From positions 1 through 52,020 of the IMG/VR virus record IMGVR_UViG_3300034375_010259: a stretch of DNA of 52,020 bases; one strand, written 5' to 3'. The notes beneath the pieces were generated by a model. It did no database searches. It worked only from the letters and a program-made list of their open reading frames with translations, and was not told the DNA's origin. This DNA is from a virus. Shown one piece after another: positions 1 to 7,998 of the stretch; positions within the stretch are counted from its first letter, which is position 1; every line of letters starts with the position of its first letter. Both the position numbers and the translations under genes were made by a program.

Positions 1-184
1 TTCCCAAAAAAACCAAAAAATCCTCAAAAGCCCGTAAAAGCCTTTCTAAGCCCTGCAAGAATCTACCCTAGGCTACCCCCCTCAAAGAATCCTAGCAAGG
101 CTGCTAGACCCCAAAAAACGCGCCTCCGGCAGTATCAATCATGACCCCAAAGAAAATTTTTAGACTCAGATGACCGCAAATGGC

Positions 185-305
185 TAAGTACTTGAAATCA
201 CTACAAACGGCTACAATGTTGTACCCTAAGTCCTAACAAGCTATAATAAACAACAGTAATTATTTTTGAGCAAAATACACAATTCACGTAAGTACTTGAA
301 ATCAC
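185..305. repeat. 17-bp direct repeat pair upstream of first late gene
   Basis: TAAGTACTTGAAATCAC occurs at 185-201 and again at 289-305, 104 bp apart, on either side of the promoter at 219-247. The core AAGTACTT is palindromic. Such a pair could be an operator or a looping site. Function is inferred only from position. Confidence 0.6.
219..247 (+). promoter_or_regulatory. Sigma70-like promoter for the structural operon
   Basis: TTGTAC at 219-224 and a perfect TATAAT at 242-247 are separated by 17 bases. Transcription would start near 254, about 65 bases before the first gene with a good ribosome site. The -35 is weak (3/6), so an activator may help. Confidence 0.5.
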
Positions 306-319
306 GTAAAAGGGGCATC

Positions 320-682
320 ATGCCAGGTTCCACAAAAAAAGACGACTCCAAGCGCCAGCCGCGTCGGAAGAAAATCGAAGGTCGAGTCGTATCCAAAACC
401 GAAGAATACGAAGTCCAAGAAATGCCAAGCCTAGAACGCCTAGTCTCAGACGGCTTGTCCATCATCGGCTCCGAACTAGCCCGCTACCGCAGAAAGACTT
501 CCAAAGGTATCACCCTAGATCTCAAAGAAGCCCGTGTAGTAACCTCATACATAGAAGCCTTAACCAAAATGTCCAAGGAAGCTAGAGAAGCCGCCAAACC
601 CTCCCTACTCGGCGAGATGACTGACGAAGAACTTCTAAAGCTTGTCCAGGACTCAGTATCGGAAAATAAAAATAAATCATGA
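320..682 (+). CDS. Possible small terminase subunit (TerS-like)
   Basis: A 120-residue protein and the first gene of the packaging/structural operon. I chose the ATG at 320 because AAGGGG lies just upstream; the frame is open to a TTG at 266 without a ribosome site. It has a basic N-terminus (residues 5-22, KRQPRRKK-like) followed by helical, charged sequence, with a late stretch EMTDEELLKL resembling the C-terminal part of some small terminase subunits. The TerS call rests mostly on position ahead of the large terminase and on size. A DNA-binding protein of another kind is possible. Confidence 0.4.
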   Translation: MPGSTKKDDSKRQPRRKKIEGRVVSKTEEYEVQEMPSLERLVSDGLSIIGSELARYRRKTSKGITLDLKEARVVTSYIEALTKMSKEAREAAKPSLLGEMTDEELLKLVQDSVSENKNKS

Positions 683-724
683 TTCAATATAATGCGCGAA
701 GCCACATTTTAAAAGGAAAAGCAA

Positions 725-910
725 ATGAGTAATAAACCAACCCTAGAAGAAATCAGCAAACACTACGAGTATCTGTGTTCGCAGCTCGGAGACTGCCAGT
801 ACAATATCCGACAATACGAAAACCGTATGAAAGAACTTTACAATCAAATAGATGCCCTCAACAGCATGGCAAAGGACCTTAAAGCGCAAAGAAGCGAGGA
901 AGTAAAATAA
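725..910 (+). CDS. Small coiled-coil protein
   Basis: A 61-residue, entirely helical and charged protein with heptad-like spacing of hydrophobic residues from about residue 20 on. AAGGA lies 7 bases before the ATG. The stop overlaps the start of the next gene (TAATGA), so translation is probably coupled to the GNAT. No family recognised. Confidence 0.6.
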   Translation: MSNKPTLEEISKHYEYLCSQLGDCQYNIRQYENRMKELYNQIDALNSMAKDLKAQRSEEVK

Positions 911-1392
911 TGAAACAAGCCCCATACAATATCCGCGAAGCGGAGACTAAAGATGTTCCCTTCATATTTAACTCATGGCTAAAGTCCTACCGAAACAGTA
1001 ACTTTGCCAGACCACTAGAAAATACAATATATTTCTCCGAACACCATAAAGTGATCGAACGAGTCTTACAGCACCACGGAGTCATCATAGCTTGCAACCC
1101 AGAAGATCCTTCTCAAATCTACGGGTTCCTTTGCGCCGGCTATGTTGATGGAATCCTAGTACTGCACTATGCCTACGTCAAACAACCTTTCAGGAAACTA
1201 GGAATAGCCAAAGCACTACTAAACTGCCTGGAACAGCCCGACGACTCAGCCATCCTATATACGCACCAAACGAGAGTTGCACAAACAGTCGCGCCAAGGT
1301 ACAATATGATATACCACCCGTACCTAGCCTATGACTTAGCAGCCTACCTAGGACTTAAAAACGGAGAAGACAGTGAAGCCGATAAAGATTAA
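910..1392 (+). CDS. GNAT-family N-acetyltransferase-like protein
   Basis: A 160-residue protein with the GNAT fold signature: a strand ending HYAYVKQPFRKLGIAKAL (about residues 86-103), which fits motif A (R-x-x-G-x-A) for acetyl-CoA pyrophosphate binding. GNAT-like genes are common between packaging genes of podoviruses, but their substrates are mostly unknown. The gene overlaps its neighbours at both ends, so it is part of one operon. Substrate cannot be told. Confidence 0.7.
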   Translation: MKQAPYNIREAETKDVPFIFNSWLKSYRNSNFARPLENTIYFSEHHKVIERVLQHHGVIIACNPEDPSQIYGFLCAGYVDGILVLHYAYVKQPFRKLGIAKALLNCLEQPDDSAILYTHQTRVAQTVAPRYNMIYHPYLAYDLAAYLGLKNGEDSEADKD

Positions 1393-1711
1393 AATTAAAG
1401 ACATCGAATGGTCCTTCGCAGTACTAGGCGACAAAGAGTATGTAAGAAAACACGGCGCCGACTCTCAAGGCATCACAGACAAAGATGATAAACTAGTTCA
1501 CTTTAAAGAATCACGCCTATCACTAGCCTTAGTAAAGCACGAACTGCTTCACGTATACTTCAGTAGTTGTTGTATAGACAGCGCCACCGAACTCCAAGCC
1601 GAAGACGCGGAAGAAATAGCAGCAGAAATAATAGCGCACCACGGAGAAGATCTGCTAAAAATATCAAAAAAGCTCTACAACAGCCTGAAGGAGATTGAGC
1701 TAGATGAATAG
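1373..1711 (+). CDS. HExxH zinc-metalloprotease-like protein
   Basis: A 112-residue protein starting at GTG with GGAGA upstream, overlapping the GNAT by 20 bases. The motif KHELLHVYF (about residues 57-65) is the HExxH zinc site of gluzincin-type metalloproteases. A downstream acidic helix (EDAEEIAAEIIAHHGE) could supply the third ligand. Short phage HExxH proteins next to terminase genes are common but their targets are unknown. It is too short to include much beyond the catalytic helix pair. Confidence 0.6.
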   Translation: MKPIKIKIKDIEWSFAVLGDKEYVRKHGADSQGITDKDDKLVHFKESRLSLALVKHELLHVYFSSCCIDSATELQAEDAEEIAAEIIAHHGEDLLKISKKLYNSLKEIELDE

Positions 1712-1928
1712 AGCAGACAGAGTCATAATATTCTCGCGAGTAAAAAAAGCTGTGATAAACATCCTATCATCAGTCTTCACAGCCATAGAAACCGCGACCG
1801 ATAGAAACACAGTAACCTTAAACGGAGTAAAATATGTAAGAGCGTCCACCTTGAAAATGGAGCTAAGATCAATAAGAACAGAAACTTTAACGCAAGTTAG
1901 AAAACTAGGAGAAGGCTATGAGCAATAA
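1704..1928 (+). CDS. Hypothetical small basic protein
   Basis: A 74-residue protein. The ATG overlaps the previous stop (ATGAATAG), which suggests coupled translation. Helical N-terminus, then a short beta-like segment (NTVTLNGVKYVRA) and a basic helix. No family recognised. Part of the packaging operon. Confidence 0.55.
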   Translation: MNRADRVIIFSRVKKAVINILSSVFTAIETATDRNTVTLNGVKYVRASTLKMELRSIRTETLTQVRKLGEGYEQ

Positions 1929-2184
1929 AGAAGAATTAAGTGAACTATCAGAAGTAACTGAACAAAACTCAGAAGAACTAGTAGAAGAATTAAAAGAGTC
2001 CCGTCCTGCACATCAGATAGACGGCGACGTTTTCAACTACATCAAAAGGCTTCAAAAGCCTAGACTAAAAATGATGAGCAAAAACCAACTAATAGATGCT
2101 CTCATCGTCATGTCTATTCAACAAACAGAACTAAAACAAGCTCTAAAACAACTAATGGAAGAAAAGGAATCAACAGATGAATAA
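1918..2184 (+). CDS. Hypothetical acidic helical protein
   Basis: An 88-residue protein preceded by GGAG and overlapping the genes on both sides. Its N-terminal third is E/S-rich and its C-terminal half is helical (MSKNQLIDALIVMSIQQTEL). It resembles small phage proteins placed before terminases but I cannot assign a family. Confidence 0.55.
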   Translation: MSNKEELSELSEVTEQNSEELVEELKESRPAHQIDGDVFNYIKRLQKPRLKMMSKNQLIDALIVMSIQQTELKQALKQLMEEKESTDE

Positions 2185-2881
2185 GATCATGACGCTACTA
2201 GCAACCCTACTAATCTCGTTCCAAGCTAGAGCACTAAACTTAAATACTGCAAACACGGTAAACCTCCGAGGATCTATAAACGAATCCTCAGTAGCAAAAG
2301 CCTACCAAGACATTGAAAGCCTTAGAAACCTTAGAGGTGTTGCAAAGTATCCAATATACTTAGTAGTCAACAGTCCAGGGGGAAGCGTACTTCAAGGCAT
2401 GAAACTCATCAAGTACATGAAGACCGTTCCAAACCTAAAAGTTATCTGCTTATTCTGCGCCTCTATGGCTCATGCAATATTACAACATCATCCAGAAGAA
2501 AGACTTATACTAGAAGATTCAATGCTCATGGCTCACCGAGCTTCAGCGACCTTCAGAGGTCAATTCGCGCAAGGAGAAGTAGAAAGCACTTTAAAAGTTC
2601 TCTCAGCTCTAATAAACTACCTGGAGTCTATAACAGCCAACCGAATAGGACTAAGCCTAAAAGACTACAAACAAAAAATCATAAACGAGTGGTGGACTTT
2701 CGGAGCAGAATCAATAAAACAAAACGTAGCTGACAGAGTAATCACTATAAACTGTAGTCGAGAACTAGAAAAGAAACAAGACATAACAATAGAGGAGTCC
2801 TTTTTCGGACAATTTAAAATAGCCCACTCAGGATGCCCCCTTATAGAATTTGAAATCCCAGTAAAAGAAAAGAAAAAATAG
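2177..2881 (+). CDS. ClpP-like serine protease with a signal peptide
   Basis: A 234-residue ClpP/crotonase-fold protease. Signatures in order: VNSPGGSV (about 65-71; oxyanion strand), CASMAHA with the nucleophile Ser96, SMLMAHRAS with His120, and ADRV with Asp186, a complete Ser-His-Asp set. The first 19 residues (short basic start, hydrophobic LLATLLISF, then ARA) look like a cleavable signal peptide, unusual for a phage ClpP relative, which normally acts as a prohead protease in the cytoplasm. It lies just upstream of the large terminase. Prohead processing, periplasmic proteolysis or membrane-protein turnover are all possible. Confidence 0.7.
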   Translation: MNKIMTLLATLLISFQARALNLNTANTVNLRGSINESSVAKAYQDIESLRNLRGVAKYPIYLVVNSPGGSVLQGMKLIKYMKTVPNLKVICLFCASMAHAILQHHPEERLILEDSMLMAHRASATFRGQFAQGEVESTLKVLSALINYLESITANRIGLSLKDYKQKIINEWWTFGAESIKQNVADRVITINCSRELEKKQDITIEESFFGQFKIAHSGCPLIEFEIPVKEKKK

Positions 2882-2889
2882 GAGAAACC

Positions 2890-3216
2890 ATGAAGATAGA
2901 AAACATTAGAAACGTAAGACTCTACCAAGCTGTAAAATTTGACGGTAAATCAGACACCTTTTTTACCATTGACACTACTCCATCCAGACGAGGAGTTCAA
3001 CTATCAATAGTAGAAAACATCGGCGTACTAATTGAAAACGAGCGTGACGCCATTCTAGTTCCTTTTCCAAACATCTCAGGGATCTACTTAAAAACAGATC
3101 ACCACAAGAAAGAAGAAAAGAAAAAACAAGAACTAGCTGACGAAGCGGAACGAACCAAAGTACTAGCTCCACCTAAAAAGGTAAAGCGTGATCCGATCGG
3201 AGCTAAAAGACTTTAA
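2890..3216 (+). CDS. Hypothetical protein upstream of terminase
   Basis: A 108-residue protein with GGAG before its ATG; the stop overlaps the terminase start. Residues 1-75 look like a beta-rich domain and residues 75-108 form a K/E-rich basic tail ending PKKVKRDPIGAKRL. The tail could bind DNA or a partner. No family recognised. Confidence 0.55.
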   Translation: MKIENIRNVRLYQAVKFDGKSDTFFTIDTTPSRRGVQLSIVENIGVLIENERDAILVPFPNISGIYLKTDHHKKEEKKKQELADEAERTKVLAPPKKVKRDPIGAKRL

Positions 3217-4703
3217 TGGTTAAAAAGCCCATATCCAAACAAGCAATACTTGACGAACTAAGACGGAGACAGGAAAAAGTACTTGAAGAAGCTACTCGTC
3301 CTGTTTTCGTCTTCCAAGAACATTGTTTCGATAAACAAACCGAGTTCTTCAAAGGCGAAGGACCTAGATTCCGCTGCGTCGTTGCCAGTCGTCGTGCGGG
3401 AAAAACAGTAGGAATCGCAGCAGACATGATCGACACCTGTAGAACCGAACCAAACGTCCGATGTCTCTACATAACACTATCAAAACGAAATGCAAAAAAC
3501 ATCATTTGGGGCGACCTTCAAAGGATTGTAGAAGACTACGAAATAGAATGCAAAGCAAACGAAGTAGAACTAACTCTCACATTCCCCAACGGCTCAAAGC
3601 TACACATCGAAGGAGCCAAGGATAAATCAGAAATAGAAAAGTACCGAGGCTGGAAGCTAAGAAAGTGCTATATCGACGAAGCCCAGTCCTTCAGAAGCTA
3701 CATAAAAGATCTAGTAGACGACATCATCGCACCCGCTCTGCGAGACTTACGAGGTGAACTATACCTAACCGGAACGCCTGGTCCTATTCCGACCGGATAT
3801 TACTACGATTGCTCCCAATCTACCACATGGAAAAACCACCACTGGACTGCATTCGATAATCCATACATGCACAACCCCGCCGAAGGTCTTGACCTAGAAG
3901 AAACTCTAGCGGAAGAACGAGAACTCCGAGGCATTGATGAATCAGATCCTTCATACCGACGAGAAACTTTTGGAGAATGGATAGAAGATCAAGACTCTCT
4001 AGTCTTCAAGTATAATGAAGGCGTCAACCACTACGAGGAAATCCCAGAAGGCGACTACACCTACATCATGGGAGTAGACGTTGGATACGACGACGCTGAC
4101 GCCATAGCCATCCTAGGATACTCAGCAAAGCACAATCAAGTATACCTAGTCGAAGAATACCTAATGGCTAAGAAAACAATCTCACAACTAGCAGACATGA
4201 TCATCGAACTTGACATAAAATACAACTGCGTTAAAAAAGTAATCGACTCAGGCGGTCTCGGAAAGAAAATACAAGAAGAAATCATGCAACGATACGGCAT
4301 CACCTTAGAAGCCGCCGAAAAGCAGCGAAAAATAGAATTTATCGAACTAATGAACGCCGACCTCCGCAAAGGCGTCGTCAAAGCTAAAAAGGATTCTGCA
4401 TTCGCTGAAGACTGCCGACTCATTCAATGGGACCGAGATAAGTCCTCCCCCGACAAAAGAGTCATATCCAGCATCTACCACTCTGACATCGCTGATGCAG
4501 TCCTTTACGGATACCGAGAAGCTAGACACTATCTCTACAAGCCTACCCCCGCCAAACACAAAATAGGAACCAACGCCTACATGGAAGAACTAGAAGCCAT
4601 AGAAGCTGAGAAAATGGAAAACGCTAAAAACAAGCACGAGTTGCTGGACCTAGACGAAGATGATATAATAGAACTAGAATCCATGATGGACGAAATCCTA
4701 TAA
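3216..4703 (+). CDS. terL: Terminase large subunit
   Basis: The 495-residue DNA packaging motor and nuclease. ATPase: ASRRAGKT (57-64, Walker A) and CYIDEAQ (151-157, Walker B with catalytic Glu), followed by the coupling motif LTGTPGP (184-190). RNase H-type nuclease: GVDVGYDDADA with Asp288 first, VIDSGG in the middle, and SDIADAVLYG near the C-terminus as the last acidic cluster. It works at the portal vertex to cut and pump DNA. Length is usual for the family. Confidence 0.95.
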   Translation: MVKKPISKQAILDELRRRQEKVLEEATRPVFVFQEHCFDKQTEFFKGEGPRFRCVVASRRAGKTVGIAADMIDTCRTEPNVRCLYITLSKRNAKNIIWGDLQRIVEDYEIECKANEVELTLTFPNGSKLHIEGAKDKSEIEKYRGWKLRKCYIDEAQSFRSYIKDLVDDIIAPALRDLRGELYLTGTPGPIPTGYYYDCSQSTTWKNHHWTAFDNPYMHNPAEGLDLEETLAEERELRGIDESDPSYRRETFGEWIEDQDSLVFKYNEGVNHYEEIPEGDYTYIMGVDVGYDDADAIAILGYSAKHNQVYLVEEYLMAKKTISQLADMIIELDIKYNCVKKVIDSGGLGKKIQEEIMQRYGITLEAAEKQRKIEFIELMNADLRKGVVKAKKDSAFAEDCRLIQWDRDKSSPDKRVISSIYHSDIADAVLYGYREARHYLYKPTPAKHKIGTNAYMEELEAIEAEKMENAKNKHELLDLDEDDIIELESMMDEIL

Positions 4704-4728
4704 CTAACAAAATTACAAGGATATGCAA

Positions 4729-4974
4729 ATGATAACAAACCTAGATCAACTCAAAAAGCTCATAGAATGGTGCAAAGACAATAAAATTAAAAAGTTAAAG
4801 CTCCAGGACATTGAATTTGAGATCTCAGAACTCGACTTTCTTCCCGAAGAAGGCAAAGCTCTGACGCTAGGAAACAGCAATATACGAGAATTTAACACAG
4901 AAACCCTTACTGACACCTCAAAAGATCAGTCCATAATCGACGATGAGGATCTATACTGGTCATCAAACACTTAA
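4729..4974 (+). CDS. Small conserved phage protein between terminase and portal
   Basis: An 81-residue protein. AAGGA lies 8 bases before the ATG at 4729, so the ATG six bases earlier is less likely. It contains LKKLIEWCKDNKIKKLKLQD, a helix plus beta-strand arrangement seen in small podovirus proteins at this place. The C-terminal third is acidic and polar. Function unknown. Confidence 0.6.
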   Translation: MITNLDQLKKLIEWCKDNKIKKLKLQDIEFEISELDFLPEEGKALTLGNSNIREFNTETLTDTSKDQSIIDDEDLYWSSNT

Positions 4975-4983
4975 GGATAGCAA

Positions 4984-6924
4984 ATGGCACTAGATAACTG
5001 GAACCGTAATAACCCTTATTGGTGGAAGGAAAAAGCTGACGAACTTCACAAGAGCGTCTTTCCTAAAATAAAGCACCTTGACGAGCAGCAATCCTACAGA
5101 AGTGCCGCCAATCTACGCCACATGAGACTTTATGGCAACTTCGAACTCATGGGACTTCAAAACTACCAATACGCCCGCCAATCCTCAGCATACAACACAA
5201 CCAACCGAGTAACTTTCAACATCGTTCAAAGTATGATCGATACGGTAGTTTCAAAAATTACAAAAAACCGTCCAAAGCCCACTTTCCTCACAGACGGGGG
5301 CGACTTCAGCCTTCAACAGCGTGGAAAAAAACTAGGAAAGTTCGCAGAAGGCAGATTCCAATCCGCAAAATACTATCAAATCGCAACACAAGCATTCATG
5401 GACGCTTGTATCTTCGGAACCGGCGCCATAAAATTCTTTCGTGACGGAACAGAAATAAAAGCCGAAAGAGTCATGATCGACGAAATCATCATCGACGACA
5501 GCGAAGCCTTATACGGAGCCCCTAGACAGATTCATCAGAAAAAACAAATCCACAAGGACATGGTTAAAGCAATGTTCCCTGACAAACATGGATTCATCGA
5601 TCAACTAGGCTTAGGATCTGAATACTACAACTCAAACACTCAAAACGACATGATCACAGTCGTAGAATCCTGGCATTTACGCTCCGGAAAAGACGCAGAC
5701 GACGGAAAACACACAATCACTATCGAAAACTGCACCCTATTCGAAGAAGAATATACCAAAGACTATCTACCATTCGTATTCATCCGATGGGGAACTCGAC
5801 CTCTAGGATTCTTCGGACAAGGTATCGCAGAACAGCTAATGGGTATCCAGCTAGAGATCAACAAAATCCTAAAAACGATCCAAGTCTCCATGCACCTTAC
5901 AAGTATTCCAAAAGTATTCGTGGAAGCCTCCTCTAAAGTTGTAACGGCTCACCTAGATAACAAAATAGGCGGAGTCATCAAATACGTAGGAACTAAACCC
6001 TCCTATGAATCAGTAAGCGCAATCCCTCAAGATCTTTTTCAGCACCTTGACAGGCTTTTCAACCGCGCATACGAAATCATCGGAATATCCCAACTATCCG
6101 CACAATCTGCAAAACCAGCAGGACTTGAAAGTGGTAAAGCCTTACGTGAATTTACCGACATCGAATCAGAAAGATTCCAAGCCGTAGGCATGAGATATGA
6201 AGAATCATTCATGGAAGCTGCAAAAATTTTCATCGACATGTCAAAAGACATCTACGAAGAAACCGGCGAAATGAAAGTAAAAGTAAAAGGCGAAGGATTC
6301 CTTGAAACAATAGACTGGAAAGAAATAGATCTAAAAGAAGATCAATACATGATGCAAATCTACCCAACCTCCTCTCTATCAAAGCACCCATCAGGAAGGC
6401 TATCAGACATTCAGGAACTAATGCAAGCAGGCTTAATCGATCCAAAACTAGGCTTAAAACTCCTAGACTTCCCAGACTTAAAATCTGCAATGGATAGAGA
6501 AAACGCCGCCATAGAAGACATCGAAGCTACTATCGAGCGCATCATAGACAAAGGAGAATACTCAACTCCAGAACCTTACCAGGATCTACAAATGGGTATC
6601 AAGCTAATGCAACAATCATACCTTCTATATAGAAACAAAAACGTCCCAGAAGACCGTTTAGAACTTCTCACTAGATGGATCGAAGACGCAAACGAGCTTA
6701 TGACTCGCGCCGCCACACCAGAAGTCTCAGATAAAGAACTCATGGCAAACGAAGAAGAACTCATGACTCAAGAAGGTCAACTACCTCAGGAGCTACCTCC
6801 GGAAATGGCGGGATTACCGCCGGAAGCCGCAATGCCAGAAGCCCCCATGCCAGACGCCGGTATGCCCGTAGAACCAACCGCTGTACCAGAAGTTCCGCCA
6901 ACATCGGATCTTTTGCCAGTATAA
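4984..6924 (+). CDS. Portal / head-tail connector protein
   Basis: A 646-residue T7-type portal forming the dodecameric ring at the packaging vertex. Supported by position between terminase and scaffold, size, and typical segments: an N-terminal NIVQSMIDTVVSKITKNRPKP, a central GFFGQGIAEQLMGIQLEINK wing/stem region, SGKALREF, and a helical C-terminal crown. The last 65 residues are P/E/M-rich low complexity (repeats of PPE, MPEAPMP), likely a flexible tail. AAGGA precedes the ATG by 7 bases. Confidence 0.9.
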   Translation: MALDNWNRNNPYWWKEKADELHKSVFPKIKHLDEQQSYRSAANLRHMRLYGNFELMGLQNYQYARQSSAYNTTNRVTFNIVQSMIDTVVSKITKNRPKPTFLTDGGDFSLQQRGKKLGKFAEGRFQSAKYYQIATQAFMDACIFGTGAIKFFRDGTEIKAERVMIDEIIIDDSEALYGAPRQIHQKKQIHKDMVKAMFPDKHGFIDQLGLGSEYYNSNTQNDMITVVESWHLRSGKDADDGKHTITIENCTLFEEEYTKDYLPFVFIRWGTRPLGFFGQGIAEQLMGIQLEINKILKTIQVSMHLTSIPKVFVEASSKVVTAHLDNKIGGVIKYVGTKPSYESVSAIPQDLFQHLDRLFNRAYEIIGISQLSAQSAKPAGLESGKALREFTDIESERFQAVGMRYEESFMEAAKIFIDMSKDIYEETGEMKVKVKGEGFLETIDWKEIDLKEDQYMMQIYPTSSLSKHPSGRLSDIQELMQAGLIDPKLGLKLLDFPDLKSAMDRENAAIEDIEATIERIIDKGEYSTPEPYQDLQMGIKLMQQSYLLYRNKNVPEDRLELLTRWIEDANELMTRAATPEVSDKELMANEEELMTQEGQLPQELPPEMAGLPPEAAMPEAPMPDAGMPVEPTAVPEVPPTSDLLPV

Positions 6925-6957
6925 TAAAAAACTGCCGAAAGGCGAGCAATTACGCTC
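6925..6957 (+). other. Twin short RNA hairpins after the portal gene
   Basis: The short gap contains GCC-GAAA-GGC and GAGC-AATTAC-GCTC in series, upstream of the scaffold ribosome site. No T-run follows, so they are not a standard terminator. They may protect or process mRNA between portal and scaffold. Weakly supported. Confidence 0.3.
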
Positions 6958-6976
6958 AACTAAGTAAGGAGACAAC

Positions 6977-7966
6977 ATGTCAGAACAAGCCGCACAAACA
7001 GCACAAGTAGTAGAATCAGGAAATTCGCACGATGGAACAAGCGAAGCCTACGCTCAACACGATGCCAACACTCAATTAGAACAATCCATGAATCAGAGTC
7101 AAACTGAACAGGTTCTAAAACCCGCTGGAGAAACTTCCGAAGAATCTCAGGAAGTGGAAACACAGCAACAACAACAAGAGCAAAAGGATCAATTCTCCTC
7201 AAAATTCGCAGCCTTATCAAAGCGCGAACGTGCTATCCGAGAAAAAGAAGCCGCTTTAGAGCAAAAAATCGCAGAATTAGAAGAACGTATGTCCTCTATG
7301 CAGCAAGAACCAGAGCAGCGCGAAGTAATGGAAACTTCAAGCGAGCCAGAACTACCTTTAGAATACCGACTAAAGCGAAACCCTCTGCAGACATTAGAAG
7401 AACTTGGACTAAACTTCGAAACTTTAACAAATCTAGCTTTAAATGACGGGAATTTAACCCCCGAAATGAAAATGGAACTCATGAAGCAAGATTTAGACTC
7501 TAAATATTCCAAAGAGTTAGAAGAAATCAAAAATCAGCTTCTAGAAAAGGAACAAAGAGAAGAACAGAGAAAACACGAAGAAGTTATTGAAAACTTTAAA
7601 TATCAGCTAACAAATTTCATTAATAATAACGAGAACTATGAACTCATTAGAGCGAATGACGCTTCTAGCGTAGTTTTTGACGTAATCGAGGAGCATTGGA
7701 AGGCAACTGGACGAGTCATGAGCAACGAAGAAGCAGCAGACCAAGTAGAGGCGTATCTGGAGGAGGAAGCAGACCGTCTTTTCAAGAACACAAGTAAACT
7801 CAAAAGCCGATATAGCTCGGCACCGGAGCCAATGCCAACTAAAGAAGTAAAGAGTAGCCCAACACTCTCAAACAGTCTTACGTCGCCTCAAACAGAGACA
7901 AAGCGAAAACTGACGAAAGATGAGTCAATAGCCGCCGCGGCAAGTTTGCTAAGGTGGAATGAATAA
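6977..7966 (+). CDS. Capsid scaffolding protein
   Basis: A 329-residue protein very rich in Q, E and K, with a low-complexity Gln stretch near residue 58 and long coiled coils (about 80-115 and 170-205). The position between portal and major capsid is that of T7-type scaffold. The C-terminal 30 residues are basic (TKRKLTKDE), as in scaffolds whose tail contacts the capsid protein. AAGGAG precedes the start. Confidence 0.85.
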   Translation: MSEQAAQTAQVVESGNSHDGTSEAYAQHDANTQLEQSMNQSQTEQVLKPAGETSEESQEVETQQQQQEQKDQFSSKFAALSKRERAIREKEAALEQKIAELEERMSSMQQEPEQREVMETSSEPELPLEYRLKRNPLQTLEELGLNFETLTNLALNDGNLTPEMKMELMKQDLDSKYSKELEEIKNQLLEKEQREEQRKHEEVIENFKYQLTNFINNNENYELIRANDASSVVFDVIEEHWKATGRVMSNEEAADQVEAYLEEEADRLFKNTSKLKSRYSSAPEPMPTKEVKSSPTLSNSLTSPQTETKRKLTKDESIAAAASLLRWNE

Positions 7967-7998
7967 CTTTAACTTTAATTTACTTTTAGGAGTATAAA

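Larger units (their letters stand above)
1..319. other. Left-end non-coding region
   Basis: No convincing gene lies here. The first 120 bases are C/A-rich with repeated AAGCC and AAAGCC words like those in the minus-arm spacers. A perfect hairpin lies at 92-107 (CTAGCA, 4-base loop, TGCTAG). A 17-bp direct repeat and a sigma70-like promoter lie between 185 and 305. If the molecule is circular, this is the rightward half of the divergent control region at the right end. I see no terminal repeat shared with the right end. Confidence 0.6.

Noticed and set aside
241-465. Minus-strand frame opposite the first late gene
   Set aside because: Shadow of the plus-strand gene at 320-682 and without supporting signals.
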